Below, in pieces: positions 1 to 6,468 of a DNA stretch of 34,067 nt. Below the pieces are notes generated by a model. The model was not told where the DNA came from and searched no databases. It saw only the letters and a list, made by a program, of their open reading frames with translations. The position numbers and the translations under genes were made by a program. Position 1 is the stretch's first letter; every line of letters begins with the position of its first letter. The DNA is from Acidobacteriaceae bacterium (GTDB lineage Bacteria > Acidobacteriota > Terriglobia > Terriglobales > Acidobacteriaceae), in contig DAHXOQ010000006.1 of the NCBI GenBank assembly GCA_027364815.1, forward strand, positions 1 through 34,067, read 5' to 3'.

Positions 1-436
1 CGGGATACCAGCGGGCGTTGACGAGATCGTTCTCGGGGTAGGGGGTGCGCTCGGGTGAGGTGAAGCGCAGGAATTGCGCCTTGGGCAGGGAGCCGTTTTC
101 AGCCTGCTCGCGCAGGGCGGCGTCCTGGGCCAGTGTCTCGGGGCGGACGTTGGTGGGGAAGAGCTGGGGAAAGCGGTCTTCAAGGCGGTAGTCGGTGGGT
201 TTCTGGTAGCCGAAGAACTCGTCAGCGTTGGCAATGATCCAGTCGTTGAGCTTGTCGAATGTGGCGAGGGCTTCGGTTTTGGACATGGATTCGGAAGCGG
301 CGATGCCGGCGCGGTCGAGGGTTTGTTGCACCCAGTCAAAACCCCATTCAACGGGGCGAACAATGCGGTTCTCGTCACGCGTGGTGAGGCGCGTCTCCCA
401 TTTGTACATCCACTTCGAATACCAGGACTTAATCAT
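1..436 (-). CDS. N-terminal part of a probable alpha/beta-hydrolase family protein (cut by window edge)
   Basis: The minus strand is open from an ATG at 436 to the left edge with no stop, giving the first 145 residues of a longer protein that begins MIKSWYSKWMYKWETRL. It is rich in Trp, Tyr and charged residues (FRxxSPERTPYPENDLVNARWYP-like end), has no signal peptide, and the part seen contains no catalytic motif. From memory this N-terminus resembles acidobacterial proteins annotated as alpha/beta hydrolases, in which the nucleophile region lies further downstream, outside this window. The overlapping plus-strand frames at 74-478 and 228-512 look like shadows. No strong ribosome binding site is visible; a weak AGG lies about 7 bases before the ATG. 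The coding frame is well supported, the family assignment only weakly. Confidence 0.55.
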   Translation of the reverse strand, partial: MIKSWYSKWMYKWETRLTTRDENRIVRPVEWGFDWVQQTLDRAGIAASESMSKTEALATFDKLNDWIIANADEFFGYQKPTDYRLEDRFPQLFPTNVRPETLAQDAALREQAENGSLPKAQFLRFTSPERTPYPENDLVNARWYP

Positions 437-508
437 TCAATACCTATTTTATCAGCGTGGATGCAGGAGATTTGTTAAAGCTTTAAGTAGTTATGTGTGT
501 GATTTTGG

Positions 509-916
509 TTAGCTTGATTGCATTTTTTTGCGAGCCCAGAAGTACCAGCCACCGCTGAGGAGCGTGATGAGGGCAATCAGGCATTGGGAGATGACGCAGT
601 AGACACACCAGACCTGGAGGACGTCTTTCTCAATGTGCGAGAGATAGAGTGCAAAGCAGAAACCGATGAAAGAGAAGAGGAAAGAAAGCGCGCGCAGGGT
701 GCGGAAGCTGAAGATGCCGATGGCCAGATAGCCGACGATGCCAAGTGCGGCGACAGGAATGTGTGCGATCTCAGAGAAAGGGCTGTGATTGACGATGCCG
801 CAATCCCACTTGGCATTGATGTCGCAGGGTTCAACGTCGTTGGAATAGTGGACGCGGAGGGCGAGAGCGGAGACGATGACTCCGGCGAGAGCGAGGGTCA
901 GGAGTACGTAGCGCAT
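509..916 (-). CDS. Vitamin K epoxide reductase (VKOR) family membrane protein
   Basis: This 135-residue integral membrane protein has four hydrophobic segments (about 4-21, 50-70, 76-93 and 103-128). The VKOR signature is present: a loop cysteine pair C31 and C39 (CDINAKWDC), a polar NHSPFSEI stretch after it, and the quinone-proximal CxxC active site C104-V-Y-C107. Bacterial VKOR homologues oxidise DsbA-like thioredoxin-fold partners and pass electrons to quinone, so this protein probably supports disulfide formation in the periplasm. No fused thioredoxin domain is present, so the partner must be encoded elsewhere. It is transcribed away from nadD across a spacer of about 100 bases. The plus-strand frames 518-994 and the minus frame 577-834 are shadows. 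Confidence 0.9.
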   Translation of the reverse strand: MRYVLLTLALAGVIVSALALRVHYSNDVEPCDINAKWDCGIVNHSPFSEIAHIPVAALGIVGYLAIGIFSFRTLRALSFLFSFIGFCFALYLSHIEKDVLQVWCVYCVISQCLIALITLLSGGWYFWARKKMQSS

Positions 917-1017
917 AGGTTAATGCTAGCAGGATGGGGCGGGGATTTGATGTGCGGAGATTCAGCTTTTGCTTTGAGGAGATCCTGCTTTTGATGTGAG
1001 GAGATTAGGATAAGGAA

Positions 1018-1761
1018 ATGGCGGAATTGAGAGCAAAGCAGCGGCGCATTGCGTTCTTTGGCGGGAGCTTTGACCCTCCGCATGCGGGGCATCTGGCCAT
1101 TGCGCGGGCGGCACGGGAAGCGCTCGATCTGGATGTGGTTTTGTTTGCTCCGGTGGGCGTGCAGCCGCTGAAAAGTGGGAGTCTCGTCAGTGCGAGTCTG
1201 GGTTCAGTAGTCGCAAGCTTTGAGCAGCGGCTGGCGATGACGCGGCTGGCGATTCAAGGCGAAGCGGGCTTTGAGATTTCAACACTCGATGCGCCAGTGA
1301 GCGATGACGCACCGAATTTTACGGCGGAGACGCTGGAGAGATTGAAGGCGGAGTCGGGAAGTGAGGCAGAGATTTTTTGCCTGATGGGCGCGGATTCGTT
1401 TTTGCAGTTGAGTCGCTGGCACCGCGCGAATGAGTTGCCGTTTTTGGCGGAGTTGATTGTGGCTGCGCGGCCGGGTGAGGAACTGGAGCCGATGGGGCAA
1501 CATCTGCCGCCAGGGATTGAGCAGGTGGAGAGGCCGCTGCTGAATGAGGATGGCAGCTTGAAGCAGTGGACCGTAAAAGATGCAAGCGGAAGACAGGCTG
1601 TGATCAGTGTGCTGCCGAATCTGCATTACGAAATTTCAGCGACTGAGTTGAGGGCGGCGATTCAAAATGGCAATCAGAGATTGATGAATGGTGAAGAGGA
1701 ACTGAAATCTGCGGTACTCGATTATATTTACGAGCACAAACTATATGCTTTTACAATCTGA
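1018..1761 (+). CDS. nadD: Nicotinate-nucleotide adenylyltransferase
   Basis: NadD adenylates nicotinate mononucleotide with ATP to make deamido-NAD in cytosolic NAD biosynthesis. The nucleotidyltransferase signature GGSFDPPHAGH lies at residues 15-25, the MGADSF segment at about 124-129, and the C-terminal ISATELR (equivalent of the ISSTxIR ATP-binding motif) near residue 208. At 247 residues it is somewhat longer than the usual 190-220; the extra length lies in the segment just before ISATELR (around GSLKQWTVKDASG). The ATG is preceded by an AAGGA-type site only a few bases away. In many bacteria nadD lies close to rsfS. Here rsfS follows at 2741, but an AT-rich minus-strand gene separates them. 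Confidence 0.95.
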   Translation: MAELRAKQRRIAFFGGSFDPPHAGHLAIARAAREALDLDVVLFAPVGVQPLKSGSLVSASLGSVVASFEQRLAMTRLAIQGEAGFEISTLDAPVSDDAPNFTAETLERLKAESGSEAEIFCLMGADSFLQLSRWHRANELPFLAELIVAARPGEELEPMGQHLPPGIEQVERPLLNEDGSLKQWTVKDASGRQAVISVLPNLHYEISATELRAAIQNGNQRLMNGEEELKSAVLDYIYEHKLYAFTI

Positions 1762-1766
1762 ATGCG

Positions 1767-2474
1767 CTATTTAACTGGAATATATTCAATTGGACGGTTT
1801 ACGCGTACTCCGTTCATTTCATCAATTACTTGTTCACCCATAAGACTGCGTTGTAAATGTGATTCATTCATCTTGATTTCTGAATTGCATGCTTGCCTCA
1901 TTTCAAGTCCATTTTGTCGTCTTCCGATTGGCAAAACCGCGATTATCTCCTTTTTGGGCCAACGGTTCCTTATCAACTTAATTACAGGTATTAAATCCGT
2001 GTCGCCAGAAACCAAAATTGCTTTATCAAATTTATCTTGGTGAGCGAGATCCAGCATGCGAATAGCAATATTTACGTCAGTCTGTTTCTCAATTCGGATA
2101 CTAAAGTTACCTCGACAAGATGCCTCGCACCGAACAAATTTTTCTCTAAAGGCACCTAGGGTAACATTAACGCCATGGCATTCTTGAGCTCGAATAAATG
2201 CACGGTGTCTCATTTGTTTTCCAATATCCAAAGTGGGAACTGTCGTAAAAAAATCCACTCCGATTAAATCTTCGTTGCCCCCAACGAAACATTTCGCTAA
2301 ATCACGAAGGCTTATCCATTTGTATTTACGATATTTATGATTGTCTTCTTTTGTTTTGCCGTCATTAAACCAGTCGAGCGCATGATAGAGATTAAAGCCA
2401 TCCACGAAACAGTGGACACGAGTTTTCGCGACTACTGCTGTATCTATATTGTCAACATCTTCGCTCGAACTCAT
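1767..2474 (-). CDS. NYN-domain (LabA/DUF88-like) putative endoribonuclease
   Basis: The protein shows the NYN (PIN-like) nuclease pattern. FVDGFNLYHAL carries Asp25, EKQTDVNIA carries Asp133, and ILVSGDTDLIPVI carries Asp158 and Asp160, which together make the expected acidic metal-binding cluster. Two cysteines (C116 and C120) precede the second motif, where related proteins often have a CxxC. I start it at the ATG at 2474 because AGAAGG sits 7 bases upstream; the frame stays open to a TTG at 2507 without such a site. The gene is clearly AT-rich (hand count 22 G+C in 60 at 1861-1920, against 40 in 60 at 1081-1140 in nadD). It is convergent with nadD, 5 bases between stops, and interrupts the nadD-rsfS neighbourhood, so it is probably acquired. 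RNA cleavage is a family-based inference; the target is unknown. Confidence 0.85.
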   Translation of the reverse strand: MSSSEDVDNIDTAVVAKTRVHCFVDGFNLYHALDWFNDGKTKEDNHKYRKYKWISLRDLAKCFVGGNEDLIGVDFFTTVPTLDIGKQMRHRAFIRAQECHGVNVTLGAFREKFVRCEASCRGNFSIRIEKQTDVNIAIRMLDLAHQDKFDKAILVSGDTDLIPVIKLIRNRWPKKEIIAVLPIGRRQNGLEMRQACNSEIKMNESHLQRSLMGEQVIDEMNGVRVNRPIEYIPVK

Positions 2475-2564
2475 TTCGCGAACCTTCTGTGGAAAAATTG
2501 TAGACAATTCAGTATATACGGAGTATTATATTCTTATTCATCCCGTTGTGTTTACACAGCGGCG

Positions 2565-2588
2565 CCGGCTCTTTCGGGGGCCGGTTTT
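2565..2588 (+). terminator. GC-rich hairpin followed by TTTT upstream of rsfS
   Basis: A 7-bp stem (CCGGCTC pairing with GGGGCCGG, including one G-T pair) with a six-base loop is followed by TTTTG and further T-rich sequence. It lies within otherwise AT-rich DNA, between the NYN gene start and rsfS. As a plus-strand terminator it would shield rsfS from read-through, but the nearest plus-strand gene upstream (nadD) ends 800 bases away. It may be what is left of an older nadD-rsfS spacer. Confidence 0.3.
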
Positions 2589-2740
2589 GAATTTTGTGGT
2601 TAAAAGTTTACCTTGGGCCAAAGAATACATTAGCAATATATATAAACAACAACGTGCACCTACAATAGTCGCTGTAGTAGATAGTTTTGCATCCGCCTCT
2701 TACACGCGCTATCCTTGCATCTGGAGCAACGATAACAAGC

Positions 2741-3490
2741 ATGAGCAATCTGGAAGCGCGTAAAGAGATTCGCAAGCAGTTGCAGACGGCGCTTGCCGCC
2801 TGCGAAGACAAAAAAGCAGTTGAGACAAGAATTCTTGAGTTGGATCCGGTAGATTCGGGACTGACGGATTACTTCCTCATCACTTCAGCGACGAACGAGC
2901 GCCAGGCCATCGCGATTGCCGACGAGATTGAGCTAAGACTCAAGCACGAGTACGGCATGTATCCGAACTCGGTTGAGGGACGCCGCCAGGGCGAGTGGAT
3001 CCTCCTCGATTACGTTGATTTTGTGGTTCACGTCTTCCAGACCGAGAAGCGCGCCTTCTACGACATTGAACGCTTGAGGAAGAGCGCACGCCCGCTGACG
3101 CCGGACGAGTTTGACGCCGAGCTGAAGCGTGACTTGAGCGAGAAGACGCGTGCGGCCAGGACGCAAGCCAAGCCAGTTGTCGTAGCAGCCAAAAAGAAGG
3201 CAGTGGCGAAGAAAGCAGCAAAGGTTACTAGTAAGGTTCCCGGGAAGAAACCCAAAGAAACAGGCAAGAAAACCAGAACAACTGCCAAAAAAACCAAGAA
3301 AACCCCAAGTGGGGCCGCAAAGAAAATGGCAGTTAAAAAGGTCGTCAAAAAGGCTGCCAAGAAGGTTCCGGCGAAGAAGATCACCAAGAAGGCGCCCGTC
3401 AAAAAGGCAGTCAAGAAGGTTGTCAAAAAGCCGGCGAAGAAGATTGTGGCCAAAAAGCCCCTTAAGAAGGCAGCCAAAAAGCGCCGCTGA
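2741..3490 (+). CDS. rsfS: Ribosomal silencing factor RsfS with long histone-like Lys/Ala-rich tail
   Basis: Residues about 7-118 form a complete RsfS (Iojap/YbeB) domain, with LTDYFLITSATNERQ, VEGRRQGEWILLDY and VDFVVHVF. This domain binds ribosomal protein uL14 and blocks subunit joining during starvation. The usual protein is about 105-130 residues; this one is 249. From about residue 131 it runs into a low-complexity tail of repeated AKK, VKK and PAKK units ending KKAAKKRR, resembling histone H1 or AlgP C-termini. The tail is probably disordered and could bind nucleic acid. I start at the ATG at 2741, which opens MSNLEARKEIRKQL; a GGAG lies 14 bases upstream. The upstream in-frame TTG at 2687 has no better support. 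The minus-strand frames across the tail are shadows of the repetitive codons. Confidence 0.93.
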   Translation: MSNLEARKEIRKQLQTALAACEDKKAVETRILELDPVDSGLTDYFLITSATNERQAIAIADEIELRLKHEYGMYPNSVEGRRQGEWILLDYVDFVVHVFQTEKRAFYDIERLRKSARPLTPDEFDAELKRDLSEKTRAARTQAKPVVVAAKKKAVAKKAAKVTSKVPGKKPKETGKKTRTTAKKTKKTPSGAAKKMAVKKVVKKAAKKVPAKKITKKAPVKKAVKKVVKKPAKKIVAKKPLKKAAKKRR

Positions 3491-3609
3491 TTTTTGAGTG
3501 AGTTTGAACTGTTTGTGTGTGTCCGAGGACACAAGCGGCGATTTGAAGGTTTGTGCGACAATAATCAGGACGGAGCTTCATCCGTAAGATGAAGCGTGGA
3601 GGTAGAACC

Positions 3610-3849
3610 ATGGGTGAACTTTTTCAACCAACGCATCTTATTCTGATCGGCATTGTGCTTTTTCTTCTCTTTGGCGCCAAGCGTCTACCCGAGCTGGGCA
3701 AGGGACTCGGTGAGGGTCTGAAGGGCTTCAAGGAGGGTATCAAGGGCGAACCGACACCGGCAGCACCTGCGCCAATCCAGCAGCAACAGGCCGCGCCACA
3801 GCCGCCACCTCCTCCCGCTCCGACCAACACGCCGATTCAGCCACAGTAA
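3610..3849 (+). CDS. tatA: Twin-arginine translocase subunit TatA/E family
   Basis: This 79-residue protein has the TatA layout: a short N-terminus (MGELFQPTH), one membrane helix (about 10-22), the hinge FGAKRLPELGKGLGEGLKGF forming the amphipathic helix, and a Pro/Gln-rich disordered tail. TatA oligomers form the conduit for folded proteins exported by the Tat pathway. I use the ATG at 3610 because GGAGGT lies 6 bases before it; the frame is open to an upstream ATG at 3589, which lacks such a site. No tatB or tatC is adjacent. A strong terminator follows at 3873, and directly after it comes a small gene whose first codons closely copy this one. Confidence 0.95.
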   Translation: MGELFQPTHLILIGIVLFLLFGAKRLPELGKGLGEGLKGFKEGIKGEPTPAAPAPIQQQQAAPQPPPPPAPTNTPIQPQ

Positions 3850-3872
3850 TTTTTTCAGTGGATTGAAAGAAG

Positions 3873-3904
3873 CCCAGGTCTCTTGAATGAGATCTGGGTT
3901 TTTT
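3873..3904 (+). terminator. Rho-independent terminator of tatA
   Basis: CCCAGGTCTC (3873-3882) pairs with GAGATCTGGG (3889-3898) over ten positions with one G-T pair, around a TTGAAT loop, and six T residues follow. It lies 23 bases after the tatA stop codon and separates tatA from the TatA-like small gene at 3948. Confidence 0.9.
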
Positions 3905-3947
3905 ATATGTGTTTTAATTATTTCCGAGAATAGAAAGAGGATATTTT

Positions 3948-4166
3948 ATGGGTGAGCTTTTTCAACCGACGCATATAATTCTGATCATCTTTGTACTTTT
4001 TATTCCAGTGTTTGCTTGGCTCCCAGTCATTTGCTTTTGGCAGATCTTCAAAAAGTCTGGTTTTCAGCCTGCACTGAGTTTTTTGTTTTTAATTCCGTTG
4101 ATCAATCTCGTTCTTCTAATTTGGTTCGCATTTTCTGATTGGCCCGCACTGAAGAATAAGAATTAA
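3948..4166 (+). CDS. Small two-helix membrane protein with TatA-derived N-terminus
   Basis: This 72-residue protein begins MGELFQPTHIILI, nearly the same as tatA (MGELFQPTHLILI). The first 60 bases of the two genes match at 49 positions by hand alignment. After the first helix it diverges: the FGAKRLPELGKG amphipathic helix is replaced by a short loop (FWQIFKKSGFQPA) and a second membrane helix (LSFLFLIPLINLVLLIWFAF), ending SDWPALKNKN. The second half resembles small hypothetical membrane proteins ending in a FxDWP motif. It has its own AAAGAGGA ribosome site 6 bases before the ATG and follows the tatA terminator, so it is probably expressed separately. It may be a duplication followed by fusion or replacement. 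No function can be assigned; a Tat-related role is speculation based on the shared N-terminus. Confidence 0.75.
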   Translation: MGELFQPTHIILIIFVLFIPVFAWLPVICFWQIFKKSGFQPALSFLFLIPLINLVLLIWFAFSDWPALKNKN

Positions 4167-4191
4167 TCAGCGGCCTAGATAGAAGTGATCA

Positions 4192-4227
4192 TGCGCAAAA
4201 TTAATTGCGGAAGAGAAATTTTGCGCA
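4192..4227. repeat. 11-bp perfect inverted repeat
   Basis: TGCGCAAAATT (4192-4202) and AATTTTGCGCA (4217-4227) are exact inverted copies around a 14-base spacer. It lies 25 bases downstream of the TatA-like gene. There is no T-run behind it, so it is not a standard intrinsic terminator. It could be a processed mRNA end, a protein-binding palindrome or a remnant of a mobile element. Confidence 0.6.
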
Positions 4228-4271
4228 CATTTCAATCGGCCCTCCGGGACGAGAGCTCATTGATGAATTCT

Positions 4272-4330
4272 GACCCAGGGCTGCGCGATGCTTGCCCTGG
4301 GCTATTTTCTATGCTCCCTACGGGAGCGAT
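4272..4330. repeat. Dispersed intergenic repeat, CCCAGGG...CCCTGGGCTATT type (copy 1)
   Basis: CCCAGGG (4274-4280) and CCCTGGG (4295-4301) form a 7-bp hairpin, followed by CTATT and a second small inverted element CTCCC-TA-CGGGAG. A related copy occurs at 33720-33788 near the other end of the window, sharing CCCAGGG, CCCTGGGCTATT and a following CCCT-n-CGG block. The 305-base spacer 4167-4471 contains this copy, the inverted repeat at 4192 and no convincing gene. Confidence 0.65.
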
Positions 4331-4471
4331 CTTTCGGGTGATGGATTTTGTTGGAGTCGCCGCGGTTTTGCGGGTAATTCTATTTGTTTGATTCATGGCA
4401 GATTCGACGAGGAAAGTGGGCTCAAGTAGACTCAAGACAAGCGATTCCAATTGAGAGTAGAGGTTCCGCTA

Positions 4472-5107
4472 ATGAGCGATCGGACAAAGTTGCGCCGGCT
4501 GCCGGATCGAGGCAGTCAAGAGATGGAAGCGGTGAACGCGATACTGGACGCATACTTCCTGGCGCATGTGGGCTTTGTGGTTGAGGGTCAGCCTTTCGTC
4601 ATCCCCACTCTTTATGGCCGCAAGAATGGCAAGCTCTATCTGCACGGCTCGGCCGCAAGCCGCATGATGAGGCATCTTGAAACCGGCGTCCCGGCCTGTG
4701 TGACGGTGACGTTGGTCGATGGAATCGTGCTGGCGCGCTCGGCCTTTCATCACTCCATGAATTACCGCTCGGCGGTGGTCTTTGGCATCGCCAAAAAAAT
4801 TGAAGGCGAAGCGGAGAAGAACGAGGCGCTGAAAATTGTCAGCGATAACGTGATTCGCGGGCGCTGGGATGAAGCGCGTCATCCGCATCCGCAGGAGCTC
4901 AAGGCGACGACGGTGCTCGAGTTCACGATTGAAGAGGGCTCGGCAAAAGTGCGCCCCGGCGGACCGCATGACGATGAAGAGGAATACGCGGTGCCGAGCT
5001 GGGCTGGAGTCTTGCCGCTTGCGGTGAAGGCGGTCGAGCCGATTGGGGATGAGCGATTGATTCCGGGAACGCCGGTGCCGGAGTATGTGAAGAAGTTCAA
5101 AAGCTAG
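4472..5107 (+). CDS. Pyridoxamine 5'-phosphate oxidase-like (FMN-binding split-barrel) family protein
   Basis: This 211-residue cytosolic protein matches the NimA-like branch of the FMN-binding split barrel: AYFLAHVGFVVEGQPFVIPTLYGR, LYLHGSAASRMMRHL, VDGIVLARSAFHHSMNYRSAVVFG and the C-terminal PSWAGVLPL. Relatives bind FMN or similar cofactors and are annotated as flavin-nucleotide-binding or pyridoxamine-phosphate-oxidase-related proteins; the substrate is usually unknown. The ATG at 4472 is chosen because AGAGG lies about 9 bases upstream; a TTG 21 bases earlier is in frame. The stop codon TAG overlaps the first two bases of an AGTTCTC heptamer repeat, the same arrangement as at the end of the kinase gene at 17690. 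Confidence 0.88.
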   Translation: MSDRTKLRRLPDRGSQEMEAVNAILDAYFLAHVGFVVEGQPFVIPTLYGRKNGKLYLHGSAASRMMRHLETGVPACVTVTLVDGIVLARSAFHHSMNYRSAVVFGIAKKIEGEAEKNEALKIVSDNVIRGRWDEARHPHPQELKATTVLEFTIEEGSAKVRPGGPHDDEEEYAVPSWAGVLPLAVKAVEPIGDERLIPGTPVPEYVKKFKS

Positions 5108-5133
5108 TTCTCAGTTATCAGTTCTCAGTTGAT
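5106..5133 (+). repeat. Short tandem heptanucleotide repeat AGTTCTC/AGTTATC
   Basis: Four consecutive 7-base units read AGTTCTC, AGTTATC, AGTTCTC and AGTTGAT. The first unit overlaps the TAG stop of the preceding gene. Related units occur in five other spacers of this window (17510, 17671, 31420, 32240 and 32508). Confidence 0.8.
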
Positions 5134-5161
5134 TGCATTTGCGAAGTTGGTGGTTCTAAGC

Positions 5162-5710
5162 GTGAAACTTACAGAGAATTTTGCGCAAAGTTGGCGGGCG
5201 GAGATTTTGAAATCGCGACCGCTGATTTTGCCGCGCAGGCATTTCACTTATCCGGGCGTAGCGGAAGAAGTTGAACGCGGCGCGCTGGAGGTGATGGTAA
5301 CTCCGGCGAACTCTGAGGCTTTGCTTGCAACCTGCGCACTGGGATTTCGCGATCCTGCTGCGCCGAGTGGAATTTGGAGTACGCCGAATCCTGATTGGAT
5401 GTGCGCGCTCTCGGGCGGCTATGCGTATTTGGTGAACACAGAAAATCCGACCGAGTTCACAATGATTGAGATGCGGCCGGTGCTCAGCGTTCATGCGGCA
5501 ATTGATGCGTCTCTTCTGTTGTTTGTGGGGAATCGAATAATCATCGCATGGGGACGTGATGGAGTTGCATGGCAGAGCGGGAGTTTGTCGGATGAGGGCG
5601 TAACGGTGGAGCGGATTGACAGCGAAAAGTTGTACGGCCGCGGTTGGGAGTTGATGAAGGATCGCGAGTATGAGTTGGATGTGATGAGTGGTAAATCGAT
5701 GCGCAAGTAA
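5162..5710 (+). CDS. Conserved hypothetical protein
   Basis: This predicted cytosolic protein of 182 residues (from GTG at 5162) has no signal peptide or membrane segment and no family I recognise. Features include LILPRRHFTYPGVAEEVERGALEVMV near the N-terminus, an aromatic middle (NPDWMCALSGGYAYLVN), and a C-terminal GWELMKDREYELDVMSGK. That ending resembles the closing strand motif of many acidobacterial hypotheticals, so the fold is probably mostly beta. The start is uncertain: TTG (5129), GTG (5150) and GTG (5162) are all in frame and none has a good ribosome site. The TTG lies inside the heptamer repeat and is therefore disfavoured. It follows the FMN-barrel gene by about 55 bases and could be cotranscribed with it. 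Confidence 0.65.
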   Translation: MKLTENFAQSWRAEILKSRPLILPRRHFTYPGVAEEVERGALEVMVTPANSEALLATCALGFRDPAAPSGIWSTPNPDWMCALSGGYAYLVNTENPTEFTMIEMRPVLSVHAAIDASLLLFVGNRIIIAWGRDGVAWQSGSLSDEGVTVERIDSEKLYGRGWELMKDREYELDVMSGKSMRK

Positions 5711-5763
5711 AAAGTGCGAGGATGGGGCAACCAAATCTTGATAGGAGGAGGGAAATCAACCGC

Positions 5764-5801
5764 AGATCCTTCGACTCCGCTGCGCGCCGCTCAGGATGAC
5801 A
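5764..5801. repeat. Short GC-rich intergenic repeat-like element
   Basis: The spacer 5711-5846 holds ATCCTTCGACTCCGCTGCGC followed by GCCGCTCAGGATGACA, with ATCCT and AGGAT as inverted ends. Strings of this type (ccttcg...ctcaggatgac) are common interspersed sequences in acidobacterial genomes as far as I recall. Only this copy is seen in the window. Confidence 0.4.
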
Positions 5802-5846
5802 AGTTTTTGATATACGTTTGAATGACTCAAGACACTAGAATCTTAA

Positions 5847-6425
5847 TTAATTTTCATTGAATGATTGAAAAAAACTTAACGCAGCATCGCCTTGCTCGAG
5901 AAGTCGTGTGCGTTTCAAAATGTTAATCGCCACAGGCAACGCGTCTTTGCGCCGATGTTCAGCGATGACCAAACCCTCGGGCGCTAAAAGCGAACCAACC
6001 GCCGAAAGCGTGGATTCATATTCGCCTGCCAGGTCATAGGGAGGGTCGAGGAAGATGATATCGAATTGCTGCTCAGCTTTTGCAGTTGCGCGCAGAAAGG
6101 CGGAGACCTTCGCGGATTCAATGCGATAACCGGTGGTGATGGAGAGTGACTCAAGATTTGCGCGGAGAATTTTGAGGGCCCGCGGAGCTTGCTCAACAAA
6201 AGTAACATGGAGAGCGCCTCGGCTGATGGCCTCAATCCCGACGGCGCCGGAGCCGGCATAAAGATCGAGAAAGCGCACGCCCTGAATATGCGGGTCATGC
6301 ATTTTAAAGCGCGGAGCCAGCACATTGAAAAGAGTTTCGCGCAGGCGGTCGCTGGTGGGGCGCGTCTCAATACCTGAAGGGGCATTCAAGATGCGGGAAC
6401 GGTAGTTGCCGGCAATGATTCTCAT
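5847..6425 (-). CDS. rsmD: 16S rRNA (guanine(966)-N(2))-methyltransferase
   Basis: RsmD methylates G966 of 16S rRNA using S-adenosylmethionine. The 192-residue protein has the family N-terminus MRIIAGNYRSRIL, the TRPTSDRLRETLFNVL segment, the SAM-binding FLDLYAGSGAVGIEAISRGA (about 50-69) and the catalytic IIFLDPPYDL (a DPPY version of the NPPY motif, about residue 127). Length is normal for the family. It starts at the ATG at 6425, and no clear ribosome site is visible. Only 43 bases separate it from the divergent gene at 6469, which likewise lacks one, so short or leaderless transcripts are possible. In many bacteria coaD follows rsmD; it does not here. Confidence 0.93.
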   Translation of the reverse strand: MRIIAGNYRSRILNAPSGIETRPTSDRLRETLFNVLAPRFKMHDPHIQGVRFLDLYAGSGAVGIEAISRGALHVTFVEQAPRALKILRANLESLSITTGYRIESAKVSAFLRATAKAEQQFDIIFLDPPYDLAGEYESTLSAVGSLLAPEGLVIAEHRRKDALPVAINILKRTRLLEQGDAALSFFQSFNEN

Positions 6426-6468
6426 TCAGTTGAAGCATACATCAGCCTGACGAACTACAATCTTTTGT

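Noticed and set aside
518..994. Plus-strand frame of 158 residues over the VKOR gene
   Set aside because: Acidic, Glu/Asp-rich shadow of the membrane protein coding strand; the VKOR motifs on the minus strand are decisive.
2933..3561. Minus-strand frames (up to 199 residues) over the rsfS tail
   Set aside because: They come from the repetitive Lys/Ala codons of the opposite strand, giving Leu/Phe-rich low-complexity products without a start signal.
5106..5133. Possible CRISPR array
   Set aside because: Units are only seven bases, adjacent without spacers, and vary; no cas genes nearby. It is a short tandem repeat.
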